From DASVLX01 sp036384655 (GTDB taxonomy: Bacteria > Actinomycetota > Actinomycetes > Mycobacteriales > Pseudonocardiaceae), in contig DASVLX010000056.1 of the NCBI GenBank assembly GCA_036384655.1, positions 1 through 10,884 on the forward strand: 10,884 bases of DNA. Reading direction: 5' to 3'. Shown piece after piece: positions 5,587 through 10,884 of the stretch (positions are counted from its first letter, which is position 1; each line of letters starts with the position of its first letter). Under the pieces are notes generated by a model. The model was not told where the DNA came from. It saw only the letters and a list, made by a program, of their open reading frames with translations, and ran no database searches. The position numbers were made by a program, and so were the translations under genes.

Positions 5587-6237
5587 TCAGGCACCCCAAC
5601 CGGACAGCAGCGCGCTGAGACCTCGGTCGTACTGGCGGTCCGGGTCGTAGGTCCAGTTCGCGCCGGCCAGGATCGCGGCCAGGTGGGGGTGGGTGTCCGG
5701 CGTGATCCGCTCGTCGAGGGTTCCGGCGCTGGCGCCGCCGATGGGCTCGCCGACCTCGGCCAGGACCTGACCGATGGTGTAGACGACGAGCGCCTGCAGC
5801 AGATCCGCGGCGTCCTCGCCGGCCGGCATGCCCGCCTGAACGAGGGTGCCGAGCAGCCTGTCGAGGGACGTGAGCAGCTCGGGGGTGGCGATCGGGCGGG
5901 TGCCGAGAATGGCCACCGCGCGGGGATGCTGGCGCAGCACGTCACGGAAGGAATGCATCGCGCCGGCGAGTCGCTGCCGCCAACCGCCCTCCGTCGGGAT
6001 GCTGGCCGGGCCGATGAACGACCAGATCGTCTCGACGATTCCGTCGAACAGCGCCGCCTTGTTGGGGAGGTAGTGGTAGACGGCCATCGGATCCACGCCG
6101 AGGACCGCGCCGAGGTGGCGCATGGTGAGCTTGTCGGGGCCCTCGTCGTCGACGATCCGCAACGCGGTGCGCAGGATGAACTCCCTTGACAGCGCCGGCC
6201 GCGTCGGGCGCTCCGGCTCGGCGGGGGAGGTGCTCAT
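5587..6237 (-). CDS. TetR/AcrR-family transcriptional regulator of the ABC exporter
   Basis: A 216-aa TetR-family repressor. The N-terminal HTH spans about residues 16-65 (A-L-S-R-E-F-I-L-R-T-A-L, then L-T-M-R-H-L-G-A-V-L-G-V-D-P-M-A-V-Y-H-Y-L). A C-terminal all-helical ligand/dimer domain follows, of the kind found in tetracycline- and drug-responsive members. The V-D-P-M-A-V-Y-H-Y-L-P-N-K recognition helix is typical of the TetR_C_1-like branch. ATG 6237 overlaps the permease stop as ATGA, and an AAGGTGG sequence lies upstream, so it is the last gene of the ATPase-permease-TetR operon. It probably represses its own operon by binding the tandem palindromes at 7963-7998. The inducer is unknown. 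The frame remains open into the permease gene, but that extension is a shadow. Confidence 0.93.
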   Translation of the reverse strand: MSTSPAEPERPTRPALSREFILRTALRIVDDEGPDKLTMRHLGAVLGVDPMAVYHYLPNKAALFDGIVETIWSFIGPASIPTEGGWRQRLAGAMHSFRDVLRQHPRAVAILGTRPIATPELLTSLDRLLGTLVQAGMPAGEDAADLLQALVVYTIGQVLAEVGEPIGGASAGTLDERITPDTHPHLAAILAGANWTYDPDRQYDRGLSALLSGWGA

Positions 6238-7007
6238 GTCGTGCCCACCTTGACCGCGGTGGCCCGGAACCGGAGACCGGCCACGATCGCGAATCCGACG
6301 GCGAAGGCGACCGTGATCCCGATCGCCGGCAACACGTCCGCGAAACCGCCGTGGTCGAGAGTCAGGTGGCGCACCGCGTCGAGGGTCCAGTACGCGGGCG
6401 AGACCGGCGCGAGGTTCCGCGCCCAGGCCGGAAACGAGTCCACAGAGGATAGTGCGCCGCCCAGGCCGGCCATGATCATGCCGCCCAGGTTGCCCACCAC
6501 CATGGCCTGGTCCATCGTGCGGAACAGGGCGACCAGCATGACCCCGAATGCTACGAGCATGACGTTGAAGACGATCAGCACGGCGGCGATTCCGAGCACC
6601 GACCCGTTCGGGCGGTAGCCGAACAGCGCCGCCCCGAACACGAAGACGAGCGTCGTCTGGACGAGCCCGACGACGAAGCGGACGACGACCTTGCCGGTGA
6701 CGATGTCCGCCGTGGACGCCGGTGTCGTGCGCAGCCGATCCCAGGTGCCCCAGGCGTATTCGCGGTAGAACAGCGACACCACCTGCTCGACCGACAGGAA
6801 CGCGAACAGCACCGCGAACCCCGGCACGACCTGATCCGCGCCCGAGGCGTTCGGATAGCCCTCCAGAACCAGTTGGGCCTTCGCGCTCTGCACCAGGAAG
6901 GCGATGAGGACCAGCGGCAGCAACGTCATCGCGATGATCGGAGCCGGGTCGCGCATCTGCAACCGCCAACTGGTCCGCGCCACCGCCCAACTACGCGACA
7001 GCGACAT
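6234..7007 (-). CDS. ABC-2 type transporter permease
   Basis: A 257-aa integral membrane protein of the ABC-2 (DrrB-like) family, with six predicted membrane segments at about residues 22-42, 60-80, 105-130, 135-160, 165-190 and 227-250. The cytoplasmic coupling stretch R-E-Y-A-W-G-T-W-D-R-L-R-T-T-P (about 82-96) is characteristic, as is the A-R-N-L-A-P-V-S-P-A-Y-W segment before the last helices. ATG 7007 has AGGAGG 6 nt upstream and overlaps the end of the ATPase gene by 17 bp, so the two are translationally coupled. With the ATPase it should form a dimeric exporter for a drug or lipid-like substrate. The substrate cannot be told from sequence. Confidence 0.93.
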   Translation of the reverse strand: MSLSRSWAVARTSWRLQMRDPAPIIAMTLLPLVLIAFLVQSAKAQLVLEGYPNASGADQVVPGFAVLFAFLSVEQVVSLFYREYAWGTWDRLRTTPASTADIVTGKVVVRFVVGLVQTTLVFVFGAALFGYRPNGSVLGIAAVLIVFNVMLVAFGVMLVALFRTMDQAMVVGNLGGMIMAGLGGALSSVDSFPAWARNLAPVSPAYWTLDAVRHLTLDHGGFADVLPAIGITVAFAVGFAIVAGLRFRATAVKVGTT

Positions 7008-7944
7008 CGCACGCCTCCTGGTCCGTCTGTGCGTTGTGGCCGGTCGAACCGGTGATCTTCAGGTAGGCGGATTCCAGGCTCGGCCGGACGATGTCCACGT
7101 CCTCCAGGCCGTCGGCGTGGTGCCCGAGCGCCTTCAGGGCGTCCGCGACGGTCGCCGCCGGGTCGGTGACCGGCAGCTCGGGAACCAGCGCCTGATCACG
7201 CCGCGCCCAACCGTCCAGCGTCGGCACCGGGCCGTGGAACCGGAGCGTGACCGACGGAGACGCCCACGTCCGCACGACCGTCGAGACGTCGCCCTCGACC
7301 GTGATGCGCCCGCCGTCCAGCACGGCGATGTCCGCGTTGAGTTGTTCGAGTTCCGCCGGGTAGTGGGTTGTGTAGATCACCGCGCTGCCGGACTCGGCCA
7401 TCCCCGCCACCACGTTCAGCAGCGCGGCGCGGGATAGCACGTCGGCTCCGACCGTGGGCTCGTCCAGCAGCAGCAGATCCGGACGGTGCAGCATCGCCAT
7501 TCCGGTGTGCAGCCGGCGCTGCTGGCCGCCGCTGAGCCGGCCGGCAAGTTGTGCGAGTGCCTCCGACAGGCCCAGCAGTTCGGCCACCTCGGCGACCCGC
7601 TCTCGCGCATGTCGGCCGAACAGCCCGCTCAACCCGGCGAAGCACTCCAGGTTCTCCCGCACGGTCAACGTCGGATAGATCCCCAACGCCTGCGGAGCCA
7701 TGCCGATATGTCGCGCCGCCGCCGTCCGGTCGCGCGACACGTCCACCCCGGCGATGCGCACCCGGCCCGCGTCGGGACGCCGAAGACCCGCGATCACCGA
7801 CAGCAGGGTCGTCTTCCCGGCCCCGTTGACCCCCATCAGCCCCAGGATCCGCCCCCGCCGGACGCACAGATCCACGCCCTTCAGGACCTGGCGGGGACCG
7901 AACGACTTCCTGACGCCCGCCACCGACAGCACAGCCTGGTCCAC
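6991..7944 (-). CDS. ABC transporter ATP-binding protein (drug exporter type)
   Basis: A 317-aa DrrA-like ATPase. Seen: Walker A G-V-N-G-A-G-K-T-T (38-46); Q-loop P-Q (84-85); signature L-S-G-G-Q (137-141); Walker B L-L-L-L-D-E-P (157-163); switch His194 in Y-T-T-H-Y. A C-terminal domain of about 90 residues (228-317) follows, as in ABC-2 exporters. GTG 7944 is preferred: GAGG lies 7 nt upstream (7956-7949 region) and the likely -10 TAGACT (7984-7979) gives a short 5' leader. An in-frame ATG at 7959 is possible but has no ribosome-binding site and sits next to the operator. It is the first gene of the exporter operon, with the permease and TetR gene overlapping downstream. It energises export of an unknown, probably hydrophobic, compound. 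Confidence 0.92.
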   Translation of the reverse strand: MDQAVLSVAGVRKSFGPRQVLKGVDLCVRRGRILGLMGVNGAGKTTLLSVIAGLRRPDAGRVRIAGVDVSRDRTAAARHIGMAPQALGIYPTLTVRENLECFAGLSGLFGRHARERVAEVAELLGLSEALAQLAGRLSGGQQRRLHTGMAMLHRPDLLLLDEPTVGADVLSRAALLNVVAGMAESGSAVIYTTHYPAELEQLNADIAVLDGGRITVEGDVSTVVRTWASPSVTLRFHGPVPTLDGWARRDQALVPELPVTDPAATVADALKALGHHADGLEDVDIVRPSLESAYLKITGSTGHNAQTDQEACDVAVA

Positions 7945-7962
7945 CGCGCCACCTCTCATCAC

Positions 7963-7998
7963 TCTACAACGTAGAACAAGTCTACGACGTAGAACTAG
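7963..7998. promoter_or_regulatory. Tandem 18-bp operator for the TetR regulator
   Basis: Two adjacent 18-bp direct repeats (7963-7980 and 7981-7998) match at 16 of 18 positions. Each carries the palindrome TCTAC-N3-GTAGA (7963-7975, 7981-7993), centres 18 bp apart. They overlap the TAGACT (7984-7979) and TAGAGT (7966-7961) -10-like boxes directly before the ABC ATPase gene. This matches the arrangement expected for a pair of TetR dimers. The last 4 bp overlap the stop of the upstream HTH-repeat gene. Confidence 0.8.
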
Positions 7999-8894
7999 GA
8001 GTTGGACAGCCGCCACCGAGACCAGACCGGGGCACGGCCGCCGGCGGGGCGGAGGGGGATATCGAACTCGCGCAGCCGGCGCCGGACGGTCGCGGCGGGC
8101 TGGCCGGTGAGCAGCTCGATATGCGGGCTGGACAGGCCGCACTCCAGGTAGAGCACCGTGAGCAGCGGCCGGGTCAACGCGACCGGCTCGGGGAACCGTT
8201 CCCATAGCGGCCGGCCCGGCGGAACCACCGGGACGTCGAACCGCCGCAGCGCGGTCATCACCAGTGCGTCGGCGTAGAGGGCGTCGAGGGTCCGGATGCG
8301 ACGCCGCCCGGTGCGCGGTGGCGGCCCGCCGAGTTGCACGGGCAGCCCCAGGGCGTGGGCGCTGCGCAGCACGGCCGGATACGGCTCGCCGGTGCGCCGG
8401 CTGACCTCCGTCCCGGGCATGTCGTGGCGCATCATCAGCTCCGCCAGCACCAGCGGATCGACCTCGCGCCGGTCCTCGCGGTTACAGCGTCCCCGGGTCC
8501 GCCGCCGGATGCCGAACTCGCGTAGCCGCAACCGCACCCGCCGGTCGGGCATGCCGAGCAGATCGCCGATCCGCACCGAGGACAGCCTGAGCTCGGAATA
8601 CAGCACGATCAGGGTCTCCCGAAGCCAGTCCGGCTCGGGGGAGCGGGTCCACGGGCGCGGCCGGCCGACCCCTCGGGCCACCACCTCGATCTCCATGGCC
8701 CGCAGCACCTCGGCGAGCCGCTGCCGGTTCATGCCGGATTGGTCGGCGATCCTGCGCACCGACCAGCCCTCACAGACATACCGGTGCCGGACCAGGCGCA
8801 GCTCGTCGTCGGAGATGCCCATGCCGAGGGCGGCCGCGTACCCGGCCGGTACCGCGTCGCGACAGCAGTCACGGTCAACCCACGATTCGCCCAT
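7995..8894 (-). CDS. Multi-helix-turn-helix repeat protein of unknown function
   Basis: A 299-aa basic, soluble protein with no enzyme motif, built from repeated HTH-like modules. Residues about 64-135 and 215-286 align with a constant offset of 151. Both contain a W-x-R-x-P-E-P linker (82-88; 231-237), an L-Y-x-E-x-x-L-S-S-x-x-I segment (98-109; 248-259), and an ending V-R-x-R-L-R-E-F-x-I (120-129; 270-279). Two more degenerate HTHs precede them at about 28-70 and 146-187. The L-S-S-x-x-I-x-x-L-L/T-G-x-P pattern resembles homeodomain-like/resolvase-type HTHs. ATG 8894 is chosen over earlier starts because AGGAAAGGA lies just upstream in the loop of a perfect hairpin. It lies downstream of crcB and 50 bp before the ABC exporter operon. 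DNA binding is a safe inference; the target and role are unknown. Confidence 0.8.
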   Translation of the reverse strand: MGESWVDRDCCRDAVPAGYAAALGMGISDDELRLVRHRYVCEGWSVRRIADQSGMNRQRLAEVLRAMEIEVVARGVGRPRPWTRSPEPDWLRETLIVLYSELRLSSVRIGDLLGMPDRRVRLRLREFGIRRRTRGRCNREDRREVDPLVLAELMMRHDMPGTEVSRRTGEPYPAVLRSAHALGLPVQLGGPPPRTGRRRIRTLDALYADALVMTALRRFDVPVVPPGRPLWERFPEPVALTRPLLTVLYLECGLSSPHIELLTGQPAATVRRRLREFDIPLRPAGGRAPVWSRWRLSNS

Positions 8895-8923
8895 CCCTGA
8901 TCTCTCCTTTCCTGAGATCAGGG
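8895..8923 (-). promoter_or_regulatory. Perfect hairpin presenting the ribosome-binding site of the HTH-repeat gene
   Basis: CCCTGATCTC (8895-8904) is the exact reverse complement of 8914-8923. On the mRNA the 9-nt loop is AGGAAAGGA, the Shine-Dalgarno sequence, and the stem's last base touches the AUG at 8894. It may control translation or, as DNA, act as an operator for the HTH protein itself. Confidence 0.75.
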
Positions 8924-8933
8924 ACCGTTGGCG
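8920..8933 (-). promoter_or_regulatory. Shared upstream motif, copy 1 (HTH-repeat gene)
   Basis: On the minus strand the sequence is CGCCAACGGTCCCT, 25 nt before ATG 8894. Its first five bases also form the right arm of a small TGGCG-GGAG-CGCCA stem (8942-8929). Confidence 0.65.
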
Positions 8934-8976
8934 CTCCCGCCACATGGGCGCGCGGGTGACGGTGAGCCCCACCACC

Positions 8977-9003
8977 GCCGTCACATGATTCAGGTGTGAC
9001 GGC
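8977..9003 (-). terminator. Stem-loop after crcB, possible terminator
   Basis: GCCGTCACA (8977-8985) is the exact reverse complement of 8995-9003, with a 9-nt loop, 35 nt after the crcB stop. There is no U-tract. The segment GTGACGG of its second RNA arm can instead pair with CCGTCAC further downstream (8956-8962), so two exclusive folds are possible. Confidence 0.55.
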
Positions 9004-9038
9004 AGACACAGATTACCGAAGATTTCCCGCTCTCGCGG

Positions 9039-9542
9039 TTATCCGCGGTTGCGTCCGGTGGACCTGGTGAGCAGCCGGGTCAGAAACACTCCGGCGGTGA
9101 CGGCCAGCAACGCGCAGATCAGCGTGCCGGCGAAGTAGGCGAACGCGACGCCGACCGTGCCCGGCCGCAGCAGCGCGCGAATCTCGTTCGTGTAGGTGGA
9201 GAAGGTGGTGAACCCACCGAGGACGCCGACACCCAGGAACGGGCGGGACAACCGGTGCACCGACCAGACCTCGGTGATCAGCACCATCAGCACGCCGATG
9301 AGGAAACAGCCCAGCACGTTGATGCCGAAGGTGGCCCACGGGAAGTGGCCGGCGGGGGTGGGCAGGGCCAGACCCACGCCCCAGCGCGCGAGCGAACCGA
9401 GTGCGCCACCGATGGCGATGACGCCCAGCACGGAGCCGTGGGTGCGCACCAGTTCCAGGCGTTGGGAGCGGACCCTCATGTCGACATCGGGGTCGATCAC
9501 GTTGTCCAGGTCGTGGCCCAACTCGTGGACAGCCTCGCTCAC
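9039..9542 (-). CDS. crcB: Fluoride channel FluC/CrcB
   Basis: A 167-aa small membrane protein that exports fluoride as a dual-topology dimer. Seen: G-G-A-L-G-S-L-A-R-W (45-54); T-F-G-I-N-V-L-G (71-78) with the pore Asn75; G-G-F-T-T-F-S-T-Y-T-N-E (109-120) with the Phe-box and sodium-site Thr/Ser region. Four membrane helices lie at about 37-60, 69-91, 101-122 and 131-156. The N-terminus has a hydrophilic extension of about 35 residues before the first helix, longer than usual. GTG 9542 has GGGAGG 4 nt upstream (9553-9548); Met22 is a weaker alternative. Actinobacteria often carry two crcB genes in tandem, but only one lies here: downstream is the HTH-repeat gene and upstream the divergent MutS-like gene. 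A possible -10 TATCGT lies at 9578-9573. No recognisable fluoride riboswitch precedes it. Confidence 0.93.
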   Translation of the reverse strand: MSEAVHELGHDLDNVIDPDVDMRVRSQRLELVRTHGSVLGVIAIGGALGSLARWGVGLALPTPAGHFPWATFGINVLGCFLIGVLMVLITEVWSVHRLSRPFLGVGVLGGFTTFSTYTNEIRALLRPGTVGVAFAYFAGTLICALLAVTAGVFLTRLLTRSTGRNRG

Positions 9543-9572
9543 GGAACCTCCCTACTGGTAGCCCGACAGGAC

Positions 9573-9578
9573 ACGATA
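9573..9578 (-). promoter_or_regulatory. Possible -10 box of crcB
   Basis: TATCGT on the minus strand would start transcription about 24 nt before GTG 9542. No standard -35 is present; the shared CGCCAACAGTCCCT element covers that position. Confidence 0.35.
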
Positions 9579-9589
9579 CGGACCAAAGC

Positions 9590-9603
9590 AGGGACTGTTG
9601 GCG
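9590..9603 (-). promoter_or_regulatory. Shared upstream motif, copy 2 (crcB)
   Basis: On the minus strand the sequence is CGCCAACAGTCCCT (one difference from copies 1 and 3), 47 nt before GTG 9542. The stem element TGGCGGAGGGGCTCGCCA lies 35 nt further upstream (9656-9639). Confidence 0.65.
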
Positions 9604-9678
9604 ATCGGTCCACCGCGGTTCCCCCATGAGCCGGGGAGTGGCGAGCCCCTCCGCCACGAACGATTCAGCTTACCTGGC

Positions 9679-9702
9679 CAGGTTCGATGATCCACGAACC
9701 TG
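9679..9702. repeat. Perfect 8-bp inverted repeat between divergent genes
   Basis: CAGGTTCG (9679-9686) is the exact reverse complement of 9695-9702, with an 8-bp spacer. Midway between divergent promoters, it looks more like a regulator-binding site than a terminator. Confidence 0.6.
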
Positions 9703-9808
9703 TGTGTGGAATCATAGGAGATCATGTTCCGGCGCTGATCGCCGTCACCGGCCGGTATCCTGGTCTCAGTGCTGGCGGAGGGGCCCGCCAACAATCGCGC
9801 CACCTCGG

Positions 9809-9822
9809 CGCCAACGGTCCCT
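9809..9822 (+). promoter_or_regulatory. Shared upstream motif, copy 3 (MutS-related gene)
   Basis: On the plus strand the sequence is CGCCAACGGTCCCT, 36 nt before ATG 9859. The stem element TGGCGGAGGGGCCCGCCA lies 18 nt further upstream (9773-9790). Confidence 0.65.
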
Positions 9823-9858
9823 ACCTGCGGATACGTGAAGCATCCGAAAGGTGGACCG

Positions 9859-10884
9859 ATGGTAGTGACCCATGCGAGCACGGTGAGACCGCCGGCGACC
9901 GGTCCCAGCATCCTGTTTTCCGATCTCGGCGACCGTGCGAATGCCGATAAGCGGGATGAACCGGACTTCTTTCCCGATCTCCATCTCGACCGGGTTGTCG
10001 AGGCCATCGTGAACGGCCGGGAAGAGCACGACCTGACGCCGTTCTTCCACAGCCCGTTGCCCGATGTCGACGCGATCAACTACCGGCATGAGGTATTCCG
10101 CGACCTGGACGATCCGGACGTGCGCGGCCGCGTCGAGGAGTTCGCGGACCGAATGCGCCGCATGCGCGAGCACCTCGACCAGGTCGCGAAGCTGCACTAC
10201 GAATGGCAGCGGCACCGCTGGTTCCTGGACGCCGTGACCGTCTACCGGGACGCCGTCGACAAGCTCGCCGAGGACCTGACCGGAATACCGGCGATCCGGT
10301 CACGCGGTTTCCTCGCCCTTCGGGACTACCTGGCCGGCGTGGTCGCCTCGCCCGAGTTCGCCCAACTGCGTGAACAAACCACCGGCCTGATCAACGACCT
10401 GGCCGAGGTGCGGTACTGCCTGAACATCCGTGGCAACCGGGTCCGGGTCACCCATTACGACGACGAACCCGACTACAGCGCCGAGGTCGCGGACACCTTC
10501 GCGAAGTTCCGGCAGGGCGCGGTCCGTGAGTATCGCGGCAAGTTCTCCGACTGGCCGGAGATGAATCACGTCGAAGCCGGCATTCTCGACCAGATCGTGA
10601 AACTGCATCCGGAGCTGTTCGCGCGCCTGGCCAGTTTCCACGAGAACCACCAGGACTTTCTGGACGCGACGATAGCCGCGTTCGACCGGGAGGTGCAGTT
10701 CTATCTCGCCTACCGCGAACATCTCGACACACTGCGCGCCGCCGGCCTGAGGTTCTGCTATCCGACGGTGTCGGCGGAGTCCAAGAACATGGACGCGCGT
10801 GGCACCTTCGACATCGCGCTGGCCGCCCTGCTGGTGGCCGAGAAGACCGCCGTCGTGTCCAACGACATCCAGCTCAGCGGGCCG
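9859..10884 (+). CDS. MutS-related ATPase, 3'-truncated by the window edge
   Basis: The frame is open from ATG 9859 to the right edge (342 codons visible, no stop). It matches the core of MutS-related proteins: F-F-P-D-L-H-L-D-R-V-V-E-A-I-V (about 37-51), H-D-L-T-P-F-F and D-V-D-A-I-N-Y-R-H-E-V-F-R-D-L (about 57-83), then a long helical lever/clamp-like region. The last residues, F-D-I-A-L-A-A-L-L-V-A-E then V-V-S-N-D-I-Q-L-S-G-P, come just before where the family has its Walker A P-loop, which is therefore outside the window. The N-terminal mismatch-recognition domain of true MutS is absent, so this is the shorter MutS-like branch whose job in actinobacteria is not established. A GAAAGG lies 7 nt before the ATG. 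It is divergent from crcB and shares upstream elements with it. Confidence 0.85.
   Translation, partial: MVVTHASTVRPPATGPSILFSDLGDRANADKRDEPDFFPDLHLDRVVEAIVNGREEHDLTPFFHSPLPDVDAINYRHEVFRDLDDPDVRGRVEEFADRMRRMREHLDQVAKLHYEWQRHRWFLDAVTVYRDAVDKLAEDLTGIPAIRSRGFLALRDYLAGVVASPEFAQLREQTTGLINDLAEVRYCLNIRGNRVRVTHYDDEPDYSAEVADTFAKFRQGAVREYRGKFSDWPEMNHVEAGILDQIVKLHPELFARLASFHENHQDFLDATIAAFDREVQFYLAYREHLDTLRAAGLRFCYPTVSAESKNMDARGTFDIALAALLVAEKTAVVSNDIQLSGP

Larger units (their letters stand above)
9543..9858. other. Divergent crcB / MutS-like intergenic region with shared elements
   Basis: This 316-bp region has no supported gene. It holds a crcB-oriented copy and a MutS-oriented copy of two elements: TGGCGGAGGGGC(T/C)CGCCA (9656-9639 minus; 9773-9790 plus) and CGCCAAC(A/G)GTCCCT (9603-9590 minus; 9809-9822 plus). 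Between them is an inverted repeat (9679-9702). A weak plus-strand -10 candidate, TATCCT, lies at 9756-9761. Confidence 0.7.

Noticed and set aside
4602..5618. 338-codon frame on the plus strand
   Set aside because: It is antisense to the PLP enzyme, with Arg/Gly/Val-rich shadow composition and no recognisable domain.
5332..6189. 285-codon frame on the plus strand
   Set aside because: It spans the PLP-enzyme start and the TetR gene on the opposite strand; a shadow of the TetR reading frame.
5587..6990. TetR gene extended upstream into a 467-codon protein
   Set aside because: The added N-terminus is an out-of-frame copy of the permease gene; the ATG at 6237 with the ATGA overlap starts a normal-length TetR protein.
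8895..8984. N-terminal extension of the HTH-repeat protein to 8984
   Set aside because: It would place the strong ribosome-binding site and hairpin inside the coding region, and the added residues have no HTH similarity.
9590..9657. Fluoride riboswitch before crcB (a GGCG-N8-CGCC hairpin on the minus strand looks like its first stem)
   Set aside because: The loop lacks the GAUG-type sequence, and no CUGAUG...CCUAC partner for the pseudoknot follows. The same hairpin also occurs before the MutS-like gene.
9679..9694. tRNA T-arm-like sequence (GGTTCGA) suggesting a tRNA or attachment site
   Set aside because: No acceptor stem, anticodon arm or D-arm can be assembled around it, and no integrase is present.

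Overview
The window is high-GC DNA with GTG/TTG starts, tight ATGA overlaps, an XRE(DUF5753)/DUF397 gene pair and a TgmA/B/C-type ATP-grasp RiPP cluster. These all point to a filamentous actinomycete (streptomycete, micromonosporaceous or pseudonocardial type). The genus cannot be fixed from the sequence alone.

Region 1 (1-2594, minus strand) is a compact graspetide (omega-ester/amide RiPP) operon. It holds a 94-aa precursor (tgmA), an ATP-grasp ester/amide ligase (tgmB), a PCMT-like methyltransferase (tgmC) and the start of a small unknown protein that runs off the left edge. The genes are 4 bp apart, overlap by 4 bp, or lie 22 bp apart. The precursor ends in tetrads of the form T-x-x-D, which suggests the ester donors and acceptors. 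By analogy with fuscimiditide-type graspetides, the methyltransferase suggests that an Asp is methyl-esterified and then cyclised to aspartimide.

Region 2 (2595-3145) is an unusually structured divergent intergenic region. It contains a good minus-strand promoter with an inverted repeat lying over it, followed by four consecutive perfect inverted repeats (arms of 11, 15, 9 and 16 bp) inside the predicted ~425-nt 5' leader of tgmA. Region 3 (3146-4283, plus strand) is the XRE/DUF5753 regulator with its DUF397 partner and a strong bidirectional terminator.

Region 4 (4305-5510, minus) is a Cys/Met-metabolism PLP enzyme, probably translated from a leaderless mRNA. Region 5 (5587-7998, minus) is an ABC-2 drug-type exporter operon (ATPase, permease, TetR regulator) with a tandem 18-bp operator at its promoter.

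Region 6 (7995-9858) holds an unfamiliar 299-aa protein built from repeated helix-turn-helix modules, whose ribosome-binding site lies in the loop of a perfect hairpin, and a FluC/CrcB fluoride channel. Region 7 (9859 to the right edge, plus) is a MutS-related ATPase cut just before its Walker A motif. The upstream regions of the HTH-repeat gene, crcB and the MutS-related gene share a 14-nt motif and a TGGCG...CGCCA stem-loop element, which suggests a common, undescribed control element.
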